This document shows positions 17,131 through 26,444 of a stretch of DNA of 64,000 nucleotides, in pieces. The notes under the pieces are model-generated. The model had not been told where the DNA came from and did not search any database. It saw only the letters and a list, made by a program, of their open reading frames with translations. Origin of the DNA: Paenibacillus kribbensis (GTDB taxonomy: Bacteria > Bacillota > Bacilli > Paenibacillales > Paenibacillaceae); assembly GCF_002240415.1 (NCBI RefSeq), contig NZ_CP020028.1:3497501-3561500 (forward strand), given 5' to 3'. Both the position numbers and the translations under genes were made by a program. How positions within the stretch are numbered: the stretch's first letter is position 1; every line of letters starts with the position of its first letter.

Positions 17131-18249
17131 TTAAGCAACGCTTTCCTTGACCGAATCCCCCTGTGAACGCATAGGCTTCATACGTGATATGAGCTTTTTC
17201 CCAGAACGGATACCAGGCTGTTCAATCCACGAATAGGTGAGCCAGGACAGTCCAGTGGTGAACAGCAACGTCATCATAAACATCATCATGAGGTTGACCA
17301 TCGGGGCAAAGGGGAATTTGATCTGAATGATCAGACTCAGAACTAGCATATGCGTTAAATACATGCTGTAGCTAAGGCGGCCGATCCACGACCATACCCG
17401 ATTAAGCAACCACATCGGCTGCCAATGATACAAGGCATACGCTCCCAGCAGCAGCCCTGCACCTATGAGGTAATCCGTCATACCTCCAAAAAAGGCAAAT
17501 AGTACAGATCCAAGCAGCAAACCCCCGCTGATCCGGTCTATGCTTTTCCAATGCCGCTCGTTCTTCCAGATCAAAAACAACAATATCCCCAGCCCAAAGA
17601 CAGGCAATTGATTCGGAAACCATAAATACAGATAATGCCCCCATAAGGAATGGTCACTAATCCATGGATATTGGGCAAACCACATATTTAGACCGTAGCT
17701 TAGCACAAGCACAACCATGACAAACCAGGCAGCATGGCGGACTGATCGGATCAGCTTAAATAATAAGGGGACAAACAGATAAAACATAAATTCCACCGCT
17801 ATAGACCATTCCACACCGATAATGCTGTTGATCCAGTACGGGTTCAGACCATTCAAAAACAGGACATGCGCTGCAATATTGGCGACCGTGACCCCCTCCT
17901 GATCCCCAAGCCAAAATCGAGGACCTGTCCCGTTCACCATTAAATAGATCCCGAGCATTACGTAATATAAAGGAGCAATTCGAAAAAAACGACGTATCAG
18001 ATAAGCCGAAATTCCTTCCCTCCCGTCCCCCGAACGTCTGCTCAGAGACAGAAACAACGTAAAAGCACTGGCCAGATAAAATAAAGCGACTCCTTTCGCA
18101 CCCATACTCAAGCCTTTTTGTATCCATCCGTTGATTCCGTCCACGTGCTGGCTGACATGCACCAGCAAAACCCCAATAATGGCCACCGCTCTCAGCGTAT
18201 CTACAAATTGCAGCTTGTCATGTTCCACTTCACCCATGGCTTCGGGCAT
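17131..18249 (-). CDS. Acyltransferase 3 family membrane protein
   Basis: Multi-spanning O-acyltransferase of the acyltransferase-3 family, which acetylates or otherwise acylates cell-surface sugars, lipids or antibiotics. The 372-residue protein has about ten transmembrane segments. It begins with the family pattern LQFVDTLRAVAIIGVLLVH, whose His is the presumed catalytic residue, followed by RRFFRIAPLYY. The start at 18247-18249 follows GGAGGG. It lies 169 bases upstream of the agr-like operon, which has its own promoter. The substrate cannot be told. Confidence 0.88.
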   Translation of the reverse strand: MPEAMGEVEHDKLQFVDTLRAVAIIGVLLVHVSQHVDGINGWIQKGLSMGAKGVALFYLASAFTLFLSLSRRSGDGREGISAYLIRRFFRIAPLYYVMLGIYLMVNGTGPRFWLGDQEGVTVANIAAHVLFLNGLNPYWINSIIGVEWSIAVEFMFYLFVPLLFKLIRSVRHAAWFVMVVLVLSYGLNMWFAQYPWISDHSLWGHYLYLWFPNQLPVFGLGILLFLIWKNERHWKSIDRISGGLLLGSVLFAFFGGMTDYLIGAGLLLGAYALYHWQPMWLLNRVWSWIGRLSYSMYLTHMLVLSLIIQIKFPFAPMVNLMMMFMMTLLFTTGLSWLTYSWIEQPGIRSGKKLISRMKPMRSQGDSVKESVA

Positions 18250-18334
18250 CGTATCCCTCCATAACGATCCTTTTTCGATACATTTTGTATCTATAATACA
18301 CAAAACGTATCATCAAAGTAAATAACTCCTTATG

Positions 18335-18378
18335 TAAAAAAACATCTTTTGGCTGCACGACCCGCGGCCAAAAGATGT
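18335..18378 (-). terminator. Terminator of kimA
   Basis: ACATCTTTTGGC (18342-18353) pairs perfectly with GCCAAAAGATGT (18367-18378). Seven T follow on the minus strand. Confidence 0.9.
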
Positions 18379-18416
18379 TCAAATTGTTAAGCTATAGTAA
18401 GCTGTAGGCAGGCTTT

Positions 18417-20234
18417 TTATTTGTTTAAATGAAAAGGAACCGTCGTTACAATCACGTCTTTGTAATTAATCAGATAAGCTCTCATCAGCAAACTGGTCTG
18501 ATTATGCAGAATATTTTCCCACCAGTGCTTGGTAATGAATTGCGGAATGAGGACGGTAATATGATCCTCGTCTGCTTTTTTCCACTCCACGGTATCAATA
18601 AACTTGCGGAGCGGGCTAATAATACTGCGATAACGGGATCTCAAGACCACCAAGCGGATACCTACATCCCACTCTTCCCATTTCTGTTCCATTTTACGAA
18701 TCGCTTCATCATCCATACCGACATATACTGCAACCACATTGTCCGATAACGTCTTGGCATAACTGATGGTATTCATGACGACCCGAGTAATGCCCGCCAC
18801 CGGAATAATAATGGTATTGCCTTTGACCATCGGTTTATCCTTTGTAATGTCAATGCGCAGCTGCTCAGCTGTATTTTCATAATGTCTACTGATCTTCATA
18901 AAGAAATACAGAACCAAGGGCAGGAAGATAAATACGACCCACACCTGACTGAACTTGGTAAAAATAAAGATAAGCGTAATCGACAGCGTGGTCAGCATGC
19001 CGATCGTGTTAATGGCAAGCTTGACGACCCAGCCGGACGGCTTGAGCCGAATCCAGCGAATCATCATCCCAAGCTGCGAAAGCGTAAACGGGATAAATAC
19101 CCCTACAGCATACAGCGGAATCAGATTTCCGGTATTTCCGCCAAATACAATGACCAGCAATGCTGAGAAAATACTCAAAAACAGAATACCATTCGAGTAT
19201 CCGAGCCGATCCCCACGTACCATGAACATATGCGGCATGTATTTGTCCTTAGCCAGCATAAAAGCGAGCAACGGAAAGGCAGAATAGGCTGTGTTCGCCG
19301 CCAAAAACAGGATGAGCGCCGTCACACCCTGAATAATGTAATACATGACACCGCGTCCGAAAGTGGCGTTCGCAATTTGTGAGATAACTGTTTCATGCGG
19401 ATTCGGACGAATACCGTACCAATAAGCCAGCAAACTGATCCCGATAAACATGCACCCGAGAATCAAGCCCATCATCATCAATGTGGTTGCCGCATTTTTG
19501 GCAGCAGGCTTGCGAAAGTTCGGAATGGCATTCGAGACAGCTTCTACCCCGGTTAACGCCGAACAGCCTGAGCTGAACGCCTTTAGCAACAGAAACAGGC
19601 TGACGTTGGATACCGTAGCTCCAAATTGCGGTGCTGCAGCATGAGCTCCCCCTGTCACATAATGAATAATACCACTAATAATCAGAACAAAAATGGCAAC
19701 AACAAATAAGTAAATCGGTACAGCCAGCACCGAGGCAGATTCCGTCACCCCGCGCAAGTTCATAATGGTCAAAAAGATGATCATGGTCAGAGCAATCGCA
19801 ATTCGATGATCGTGTAATGATGGAAATGCCGATGTGATGGCATCTGTACCCGCTGACGAGCTGACCGCAACCGTTAGAATGTAGTCGACCAGCAAGGAGC
19901 CGCCTGCAATCAGACTTGGGGCCTTGCCCAAATTATCTTGAGCGACGATATAGGCACCACCGCCACCGGGATAGGAAAAAATAGTTTGCCGGTAGGACAG
20001 AATCAGAATGACCAGCAATCCCAGTACTGCGATGGATATAGGTATGGAATACCATAGGGCAGCAAAACCAGCTGTAATCAAAACCAGCAAAATTTGCTCG
20101 GTGCCGTAAGCTACTGAAGACAATGCATCTGAGGACAGAATGGCCAGAGCCCTGAGCTTGTTTAGCTTCTCCTCTTCAAGGGCCGTCGACTTTCGAGGGC
20201 GACCGATTAGTAATCTTTTGACTTTACTCAGCAT
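18417..20234 (-). CDS. kimA: High-affinity potassium transporter KimA (APC superfamily)
   Basis: Proton-coupled K+ importer of the KUP/APC type, inhibited by c-di-AMP in Bacillus. The 605-residue length matches B. subtilis KimA (about 607). Stretches such as RLLIGRPRKS, LSSDALSSVAYGTEQIL, YPGGGGAYIV, LLVDYILTVAV and FSSGCSALTGVEAVSNAIP agree with KimA as I remember it. Twelve transmembrane segments are followed by a C-terminal cytosolic domain (from about residue 450) that resembles a universal-stress fold. In B. subtilis a c-di-AMP riboswitch precedes the gene; here the upstream gap is under 200 bases, contains the araC terminator, and shows no such element. Confidence 0.93.
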   Translation of the reverse strand: MLSKVKRLLIGRPRKSTALEEEKLNKLRALAILSSDALSSVAYGTEQILLVLITAGFAALWYSIPISIAVLGLLVILILSYRQTIFSYPGGGGAYIVAQDNLGKAPSLIAGGSLLVDYILTVAVSSSAGTDAITSAFPSLHDHRIAIALTMIIFLTIMNLRGVTESASVLAVPIYLFVVAIFVLIISGIIHYVTGGAHAAAPQFGATVSNVSLFLLLKAFSSGCSALTGVEAVSNAIPNFRKPAAKNAATTLMMMGLILGCMFIGISLLAYWYGIRPNPHETVISQIANATFGRGVMYYIIQGVTALILFLAANTAYSAFPLLAFMLAKDKYMPHMFMVRGDRLGYSNGILFLSIFSALLVIVFGGNTGNLIPLYAVGVFIPFTLSQLGMMIRWIRLKPSGWVVKLAINTIGMLTTLSITLIFIFTKFSQVWVVFIFLPLVLYFFMKISRHYENTAEQLRIDITKDKPMVKGNTIIIPVAGITRVVMNTISYAKTLSDNVVAVYVGMDDEAIRKMEQKWEEWDVGIRLVVLRSRYRSIISPLRKFIDTVEWKKADEDHITVLIPQFITKHWWENILHNQTSLLMRAYLINYKDVIVTTVPFHLNK

Positions 20235-20336
20235 TTCGTTAACTCCTTCTTGGATGGGGGTTTTGCAGAAAAACTCTGGATCGTATGTTTATTATGTCAC
20301 CTGCACATCAGATTGATGAAACAAATGAACTATTAT

Positions 20337-20365
20337 TTTATACCCCCTCATCCTGAAAAAAACAA
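20337..20365 (-). promoter_or_regulatory. Possible kimA promoter
   Basis: TTGTTT (20360-20365) and TATAAA (20337-20342) on the minus strand are 17 bases apart. The -35 overlaps the T-tract of the preceding araC terminator, leaving a leader of about 95 bases. Confidence 0.5.
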
Positions 20366-20394
20366 TAAGGAATGCTCCCTATAATGAGCATTCC
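20355..20394 (-). terminator. Terminator of the araC-type gene
   Basis: GGAATGCTC (20369-20377) pairs with GAGCATTCC (20386-20394). The minus strand continues into a T-rich tail with seven T. Confidence 0.85.
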
Positions 20395-20426
20395 CGAGCA
20401 AGAAAGAGTATTTCGATAAAATACCC

Positions 20427-21263
20427 TTAAGTATACAGTAATTTGAACCTTTCCGGCGTAATTCCCTCAGCACGGCGAAAAGTTGCCACAAAATGACTGG
20501 CATCCCGGAATCCGACCCGCTCCGAAACTTCCTTAACGGTCAAATGCGGGTATTCTGTCATCATTTCTTTAGCCTTGCGTAGCCGAATCACAATCAGGTA
20601 CGCATAGGACGTCACGCCAAAAGCCTGCTTGAACAATGTATTTAAATGACGGGCGCTTACATTCATCATGACCGCCATATCAGATAGTCCCACATCCGGA
20701 CTGGCGTAATTTTGTTCCATAAACGCCAGAACAGGCGCCAAACGCTCCACATTATGCGAAAGAGAAGGCATTGAGCTGTGTTGCCCATATTTACGCAACA
20801 GCGTCAAAAATCGGTACATATTGGCCGAAGCATCTAATCCGGATAAATCCCGTTCGCTAACCAGGGAATGAAGGATACCTTCTCCAAAGGTATGCAGCTC
20901 GCTGTCCTTGTCCCAATGATACCCGCGCGTATGCTTCAATCCGAGAGCAGTCAGTACAGCAGCGGCAATGGGGCCGTCAAATGTGATGTATAACGTTCGC
21001 CATACCTTTGTCGCCCGTCTGTACGCATGGGATTCGCCTGGCAGCAGCAGCACTCCGGACTGCTCACCCAGACGGAAAGTTCCCCCTTTAAATGTAAATA
21101 TCCCTTCACCGGACACCGTCTGAATCCAGTGAAAGCACGGATACCCCTCTGGACGGGATACATCCTCCTGTCTGCTGTTGAACCCGATGCTTTCAATAAA
21201 AAGCGGCAAAGAGTGCTCACGCGTAGTCAGAAAAAATCGCAAATGATGGGGAGTCAAAATCAT
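20427..21263 (-). CDS. AraC-family transcriptional regulator
   Basis: Likely sugar-responsive activator. The 278-residue protein has an N-terminal cupin-like sensing domain (about residues 1-150; a Gly/His-rich segment near 55-85) and a C-terminal double helix-turn-helix (about 175-275; LSDMAVMMNVSARHLNTLFK and TVKEVSERVGFRDASHFVAT). The start at 21261-21263 follows GGAGGTG. It is divergent from the GH42 beta-galactosidase gene, with 137 bases between the start codons, so it probably controls that operon. Confidence 0.9.
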   Translation of the reverse strand: MILTPHHLRFFLTTREHSLPLFIESIGFNSRQEDVSRPEGYPCFHWIQTVSGEGIFTFKGGTFRLGEQSGVLLLPGESHAYRRATKVWRTLYITFDGPIAAAVLTALGLKHTRGYHWDKDSELHTFGEGILHSLVSERDLSGLDASANMYRFLTLLRKYGQHSSMPSLSHNVERLAPVLAFMEQNYASPDVGLSDMAVMMNVSARHLNTLFKQAFGVTSYAYLIVIRLRKAKEMMTEYPHLTVKEVSERVGFRDASHFVATFRRAEGITPERFKLLYT

Positions 21264-21361
21264 AAAAACACCTCCGGCGTATGCGGGTATGTATTTCTCT
21301 TGTAGATCCATATTGTTACATCGAAGTTCATTTTATTATATTTAAAAGCCGTTACTTGTAT

Positions 21362-21384
21362 TATAAGATAGAATTATTCTTATA
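21362..21384 (+). promoter_or_regulatory. Inverted repeat before the GH42 gene
   Basis: TATAAGA (21362-21368) and TCTTATA (21378-21384) form a 7-base dyad 16 bases upstream of the beta-galactosidase start, in the AraC/GH42 divergent region. It is a possible operator or part of the promoter. Confidence 0.4.
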
Positions 21385-21400
21385 TATAGAGGTGATTGGC

Positions 21401-23431
21401 ATGATAAGCGGCAAACTTCCTAAAGTATTTTATGGTGGAGATTACAATCCCGAGCAATGGGATGAGGCCACACATCAGGAGGATTTACGGATGTTCAGGC
21501 TGGCAGGGATTGATATCGCCACAGTCAACGTATTTTCATGGGCCAAAATTCAGTCGGACGAAATCACATATCATTTTGAATGGCTGGATCAATTGATTGA
21601 CAGTCTTCATGAAAGCGGTATCTTCGTTTGTCTTGCTACCAGCACTGCAGCACACCCCGCCTGGATGGCTAACCGTTATCCGGACATTCTTCGGGTCGAT
21701 GCTGACGGACGCAAGCGGAAATTCGGCGGCCGCCACAACTCCTGTCCGAACAGCCCAACCTATCGTAAATATGCGGAGCATATGGCTGACCGATTGGCCG
21801 AACGCTACAAAAACCATCCCGCCATCCTCGTGTGGCACGTGTCCAATGAATACGGCGGTGATTGCTATTGTGACAACTGCGCCGCCGCGTTCCGGGTGTG
21901 GCTCAAGCAAAAATACGGGACGCTGGAAGAACTAAACCGGGTATGGAACACCTCCTTCTGGGGTCACACCTTTTATGATTGGGATGAAATTGTGCCTCCC
22001 AATAATCTAAGCGAGCATTGGGGGGAAAATCACTCTACCTTTCAAGGAATTTCCCTTGATTATGCACGCTTTAATTCGGATAGTATGCTCGATTGCTATC
22101 TGCTGGAATATAACGCGATTAAAAAGCATATTCCCCATGCTGTGGTAACGACCAATCTGATGGGCTTTTTCAAGCAACTGGACTATTTCAAATGGGCTAA
22201 GCACATGGATATTGTGTCTTGGGACAGCTATCCACAGGCTAATACCCCTGTAAGCTATACCGCGATGGCACACGATCTGATGCGCGGTCTGAAGGATGGG
22301 CAGCCCTTTATGCTCATGGAGCAAACACCGAGCCAGCAAAACTGGCAGGCATATAATTCGCTCAAGCGGCCCGGCATCATGCGGCTATGGAGTTACCAAG
22401 CGGTAGGGCATGGCGCAGACACGGTCATGTTCTTCCAGCTTCGCCGCTCGATCGGCGCTTGTGAGAAGTTTCACGGAGCTGTGATTGAGCATGCCGGGCA
22501 TGAAAACACACGTGTATTCCGCGAGGTGGCACAACTCGGCAGCGAGCTTGGAGCATTAGGAGACAGGTTTCTTGACGCGACCGTCGATGCCAAAGCAGCT
22601 ATTTTGTTTGATTGGGATAATTGGTGGGCATTGGAAAAATCAAGCGGGCCCTCTGTCGCATTGAATTACGTCGATCAGGTGCATAAGTATTATGCGGCCC
22701 TTTTCCGGCGTAACGTGCAGGTAGACCTGATTTCCGTAGAAACGGATTTCCAGAAATATGATCTCATTATCGCGCCTGTACTCTACATGGTCAAGCCGGG
22801 CACTGCTGAGAAGCTGGAACAATTTACAGAGCGCGGCGGCACCTTCGTTACCACCTTTTTCAGTGGCATCGTCAATGAAAACGATCTGGTCACAACCGGA
22901 GGATATCCGGGCAAGCTGCGTAAGCTGCTCGGGATTTGGGTAGAGGAAATTGACGCGCTTTTGCCGGAATCACACAATCGGATCATCATGAAAGAAAAGG
23001 TGGGTGCATTGCAGGGAGAATATCAATGCGGCATGCTCTGTGACCTGCTGCACAGCGAAGGTGCCGAGGTGCTGGCCGAATATGGCGATGATTTCTACCA
23101 AGGTATGCCGGTGCTGACACGCAATCGTTGGGGTCAAGGCGAGGCATGGTATGTCGCCTCAGACCCTGAGGAATCTTTCCTGGATGGCCTGCTGGGTTAT
23201 ATTTGTGAGGAAAAAGGGATTTCATCCCTCCTGCGCGCTCCTGAGGGTGTAGAAGCTACTGTGCGCTCCAAGGACGGAAAATCGTATCTATTCATCCTGA
23301 ATCATAATGCACAGGCGCAACAAGTTCATCTGGATGATCAAAAAGGAAAAGAGCTGATTAGCGGCGAATTCATGGAAGGAGATATCTCCATTGAAGGCTA
23401 CGGCTTTCAAGTGCTCGAGCTATCATTCTAG
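21401..23431 (+). CDS. Beta-galactosidase, glycoside hydrolase family 42
   Basis: Cytosolic enzyme that hydrolyses terminal beta-galactosides, often from plant galactan oligomers. The 676-residue length suits GH42. Visible landmarks are the N-terminal YGGDYNPEQW, the acid/base Glu in HVSNEYGG, the zinc-site cysteines CYCDNC just after it, and the nucleophile Glu in LMEQTPSQQNW. A trimerisation domain occupies the middle (about 390-590). No signal peptide is seen. The start ATG at 21401 follows AGAGGTGA. It forms an operon with the MFS transporter 18 bases downstream. Confidence 0.95.
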   Translation: MISGKLPKVFYGGDYNPEQWDEATHQEDLRMFRLAGIDIATVNVFSWAKIQSDEITYHFEWLDQLIDSLHESGIFVCLATSTAAHPAWMANRYPDILRVDADGRKRKFGGRHNSCPNSPTYRKYAEHMADRLAERYKNHPAILVWHVSNEYGGDCYCDNCAAAFRVWLKQKYGTLEELNRVWNTSFWGHTFYDWDEIVPPNNLSEHWGENHSTFQGISLDYARFNSDSMLDCYLLEYNAIKKHIPHAVVTTNLMGFFKQLDYFKWAKHMDIVSWDSYPQANTPVSYTAMAHDLMRGLKDGQPFMLMEQTPSQQNWQAYNSLKRPGIMRLWSYQAVGHGADTVMFFQLRRSIGACEKFHGAVIEHAGHENTRVFREVAQLGSELGALGDRFLDATVDAKAAILFDWDNWWALEKSSGPSVALNYVDQVHKYYAALFRRNVQVDLISVETDFQKYDLIIAPVLYMVKPGTAEKLEQFTERGGTFVTTFFSGIVNENDLVTTGGYPGKLRKLLGIWVEEIDALLPESHNRIIMKEKVGALQGEYQCGMLCDLLHSEGAEVLAEYGDDFYQGMPVLTRNRWGQGEAWYVASDPEESFLDGLLGYICEEKGISSLLRAPEGVEATVRSKDGKSYLFILNHNAQAQQVHLDDQKGKELISGEFMEGDISIEGYGFQVLELSF

Positions 23432-23449
23432 GTATCAAAGGAGTTCAAC

Positions 23450-24667
23450 ATGAAACGACTGCTATGGATTGGCAGCTTGTCTTATTTTTTGATCGGTCTG
23501 GCACATGTGGTTGTAGGTTCCCTGCTGCCTGTGCTGCTGGATCACTACGGCAGGAACTATACGGAGGGCGGAAGCCTGATTTTCGCCCAATTTTCCGGCT
23601 TTCTGGCTGGTGTCCTGCTGTCGCCTTGGCTTGGACGGAATTTCGGCAAACGCCGAAGTCTGGTATTTGCTCTACTCCTGCTGTGTACGGCGGAAGTGCT
23701 GTATTCACTGCTGCCGCCTTGGGGGTGGCTATACGCCGTCGGGGCAGCAGCTGGTTTTGGCTTTGGCATGGTAGAAGCGCTCATCGGCACGCTTGTTATT
23801 AGCGGTATTCCCCAAGGAACAGGCGCGGCCATGAGCCGACTGGAAGTCTTCTTTGGAATCGGCGCGCTGGCTATGCCCGCTATCGCCGGCCAGTTCATTG
23901 CTCTTGGCTGGTGGAGATTGGCTTTTCCCATCATCTCCATGTTCGCAGCCATTGCGGTCGTAGCTTGGCTACGGGGGTCCTTTGGCACGCTGGACACGGT
24001 ATTGGACGAACAGGAACACCGAGGGAACAACCATCCGCACTCCTCTAATTCACCAAAGGTGAAGGCATCTAAAGCTAGCCCTATAGGGAATTGGAGGCTG
24101 CTGGCGCTGTTCGTTGTCTTTTTCTTCATCTATGTAGGGACAGAGATGAGCCTGGCTAATTTCCTACCCTCCATGTTCATTGAGCGCCTGGGACTCACGC
24201 AAGCCGAAGCAGCACTCAGTGTCACCTGCTTTTGGCTGGCAATGGCCTTCGGGCGGCTATTCACAGGCTACATTGCCGATCGGTACGGCTACGGTGTCTT
24301 TGTCGCCCTGAGCTCACTGGCAGCAACCCTGCTGCTGTGCGTGTTCCCGCTGATCCAAGGCACTGCTGGCGCCTTTGCCCTTATTGTGCTGCTGGGGCTC
24401 GGCATGTCCGGCATATTTTCCATCGCACTCGTTTTTGCCAGCAAAATGATGCCAGGTACAGAAGAATCCACCACCAGCCTGCTTATCGGTGCAGGCGGAG
24501 TTGGAGGGGCTCTGCTGCCCTTATGGCTTGGAAACAGCATGGATCGTGGCGGAGCAGTCGCTTCGGCATGGTTGCTGGCAGGCTTTGCCTGTATCCTGTG
24601 CCTGCTTGGCGGCATTCTGTACGCCCTGCATGTGCGCAAAAAGCGGCTTCAAACCGCTTCATCCTGA
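23450..24667 (+). CDS. MFS transporter, probable sugar permease
   Basis: Twelve-helix major-facilitator protein of 405 residues, with a charged cytoplasmic loop near residues 185-210 between the two six-helix halves. The loop after helix 2 is GRNFGKRRS, a divergent form of the family motif. It follows the GH42 gene after 18 bases with a GGAG site, and a strong terminator comes next. Context suggests import of galactosides or oligosaccharides for that enzyme; the sequence alone does not give the substrate. Confidence 0.85.
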   Translation: MKRLLWIGSLSYFLIGLAHVVVGSLLPVLLDHYGRNYTEGGSLIFAQFSGFLAGVLLSPWLGRNFGKRRSLVFALLLLCTAEVLYSLLPPWGWLYAVGAAAGFGFGMVEALIGTLVISGIPQGTGAAMSRLEVFFGIGALAMPAIAGQFIALGWWRLAFPIISMFAAIAVVAWLRGSFGTLDTVLDEQEHRGNNHPHSSNSPKVKASKASPIGNWRLLALFVVFFFIYVGTEMSLANFLPSMFIERLGLTQAEAALSVTCFWLAMAFGRLFTGYIADRYGYGVFVALSSLAATLLLCVFPLIQGTAGAFALIVLLGLGMSGIFSIALVFASKMMPGTEESTTSLLIGAGGVGGALLPLWLGNSMDRGGAVASAWLLAGFACILCLLGGILYALHVRKKRLQTASS

Positions 24668-24681
24668 CACATGCCTTTTCC

Positions 24682-24731
24682 GGCGCCTTCAGCTGTTTCT
24701 TGGAATAATCCAAGGCTACAGTGAAGGCGCC
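24682..24731 (+). terminator. Terminator of the GH42-MFS operon
   Basis: GGCGCCTTCA (24682-24691) pairs perfectly with TGAAGGCGCC (24722-24731), followed by ATTTTACTT. Confidence 0.8.
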
Positions 24732-24877
24732 ATTTTACTTCCTAGACGAATGTACCTCATACAAAGGCCTATTTTTAACCAAAGATAGATCATTGCCTAT
24801 GAAACACAGGACAGATATCCATGCCCTCCCCTAGATGAATGGAGTAGTATACAACAAACCATATGGAGGTGTTTGTA

Positions 24878-25510
24878 TTGGGTCGTCCTGAATTAAACCG
24901 AAAAAAAGGCCGCAAAAAAGATGTTTTTATCCGTTCCTGGTTTGATAAACTTGAAAAAAAGTTCAATGAGAAGCCCCCAAAGAAGAAAGGCCGCTTAAAA
25001 CGAAAATCTTTGGGCAAGGATATTATCGTCAAAAAACAACTTGTCCATGTGAATATTGCTCCTGACGCTATAGAGACAAGAGGGGGCTCTGCCACAGATG
25101 GAGTGGCACAGTTCGGTTATATTTACAACCTAAGACCTCAACTCGTTCCGATTGAAGGGGATGTCATATTTGATACGAACGGTATACTTACACCTGGCAT
25201 TGCTCATGTTCCCGGGACTACACAGATTACTGTTGCCGACGCGGGGACCTATGAGGTTCACTTTTCTGTGTCGGGTGTAGAGCCCAACCAATTTGCCATC
25301 TATATTAATGGCATCCTGGCTGGAGGAACCCTATACGGTTCAGGAGCCGGCACGCAGCAGAACACAGGGCAAGTCATCCTCGATCTGGCATGTGGGAATG
25401 TGCTTACTCTGCGGAATCATAGCTCCGCAACTCCAGTTACCCTCCAAACACTGGCTGGAGGAACTCAAACCAGCGTAAACGCTTCTATCATCATCAGAAA
25501 ATTGAAATAG
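24878..25510 (+). CDS. BclA-like jelly-roll surface protein without collagen repeats
   Basis: The 210-residue protein has a lysine/arginine-rich N-terminal region (about residues 1-55) and a C-terminal beta-rich domain (about 65-210). The latter resembles the C-terminal domain of exosporium glycoprotein BclA: AGTYEVHFSVSGVEPNQFAIYINGI, then VNASIIIRKLK at the end. The usual Gly-X-Y collagen stalk is absent. The TTG at 24878 is 6 bases after GGAGGTG; the ATG at 24863 overlaps that site. No signal peptide is visible. A role on the spore surface is inferred from the fold only. Confidence 0.7.
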   Translation: MGRPELNRKKGRKKDVFIRSWFDKLEKKFNEKPPKKKGRLKRKSLGKDIIVKKQLVHVNIAPDAIETRGGSATDGVAQFGYIYNLRPQLVPIEGDVIFDTNGILTPGIAHVPGTTQITVADAGTYEVHFSVSGVEPNQFAIYINGILAGGTLYGSGAGTQQNTGQVILDLACGNVLTLRNHSSATPVTLQTLAGGTQTSVNASIIIRKLK

Positions 25511-25539
25511 GCGTGAACTTATGCACAGCCTCAGCCTGC

Positions 25540-25582
25540 AAAAATGGGTTTATCCCACACTCGTTCGAGCGAGGATAAACCC
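25540..25582 (-). terminator. Terminator of the marR-degV operon
   Basis: GGGTTTATCC (25546-25555) pairs with GGATAAACCC (25573-25582). The minus strand continues with ATTTTTG. It may also act weakly on the converging BclA-like gene. Confidence 0.8.
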
Positions 25583-25590
25583 TTAATAGC

Positions 25591-26424
25591 TCAAAAAGCC
25601 ATAATAATACCTTTATCATTGGCATACATCGAACTGATCCCTCTGGTGGACACAATATGAATATCTTTGAATTGATAACGATTCTTCAATGCAGTCATCA
25701 ATTTTTCCGCCAGACCGGGATTATTGCAGTGAGTAATGACGATGCTTTCCCCTTCGGTATCCCGACCACTTTTTTCAATGGTATCTGCCAGCTTTTCGAT
25801 GATTTGATTCTGACCGCGCGCTTGTGTAAATAAGGCGATATTCCCGTCACCGTCGGAACCCAAAATAGGTCTGATATGCAAAAATGAAAGTATCTTGCCC
25901 GTAATTTTATTCATTCGTCCGTTCTTCACCAAATTATCCAGGTTTTCCAGCACAAAGTATGTCTTCATCTTCGTGATAAAGGTTTCCAAGGAAGATATAA
26001 TCTCGCTTTTATGATATCCCTCGTCGATCAGCTTGCGAAGCTTTAGAGCCAACAAAACTTGTCCAGCCGATGCGCTTTTCGAATCAAATACATGGACATC
26101 CGCCCCGTTTTCTTCCTCCGCCATATCTTTTCCGATCAATGCACTGGCATACGAACTGGACAGATTGCTAGATAATGTAATGGCAAAAGAAGTATGAGTG
26201 CCCTGAAAGGCTTCCTTGTAAAGCAAGGGGGAAGGTGATGCAGATCCAATCTTGGTTGTACAGGCTTTCATTTCTTCCATGAACTGAGGCAGGTCCAGCG
26301 TGTCATCATCAATGAAGCATTTCTCTCCCAATGTCATGTTTAATGGAATCGTAGTAATCTGCAGATGCTCTTTAAGTTCTGTCGTCAAGTCGCAGCAGCT
26401 GTCTGCTATTATTTTATACCTCAT
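25591..26424 (-). CDS. DegV family fatty-acid-binding protein
   Basis: DegV/FakB-type proteins bind a fatty acid, and some present it to the kinase FakA. The 277-residue length is typical. Landmarks are IIADSCCDLT at the N-terminus, the conserved TCxxx-like segment KIGSASPSPLLYKEAF, a fatty-acid-headgroup loop SSNLSSSYASA, and GISSMYANDKGIIMAF at the end. The MarR gene lies 20 bases upstream in the same operon. Whether it works with a kinase is not visible here. Confidence 0.88.
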   Translation of the reverse strand: MRYKIIADSCCDLTTELKEHLQITTIPLNMTLGEKCFIDDDTLDLPQFMEEMKACTTKIGSASPSPLLYKEAFQGTHTSFAITLSSNLSSSYASALIGKDMAEEENGADVHVFDSKSASAGQVLLALKLRKLIDEGYHKSEIISSLETFITKMKTYFVLENLDNLVKNGRMNKITGKILSFLHIRPILGSDGDGNIALFTQARGQNQIIEKLADTIEKSGRDTEGESIVITHCNNPGLAEKLMTALKNRYQFKDIHIVSTRGISSMYANDKGIIMAF

Positions 26425-26444
26425 CTGTACACCCTCATCTTATG

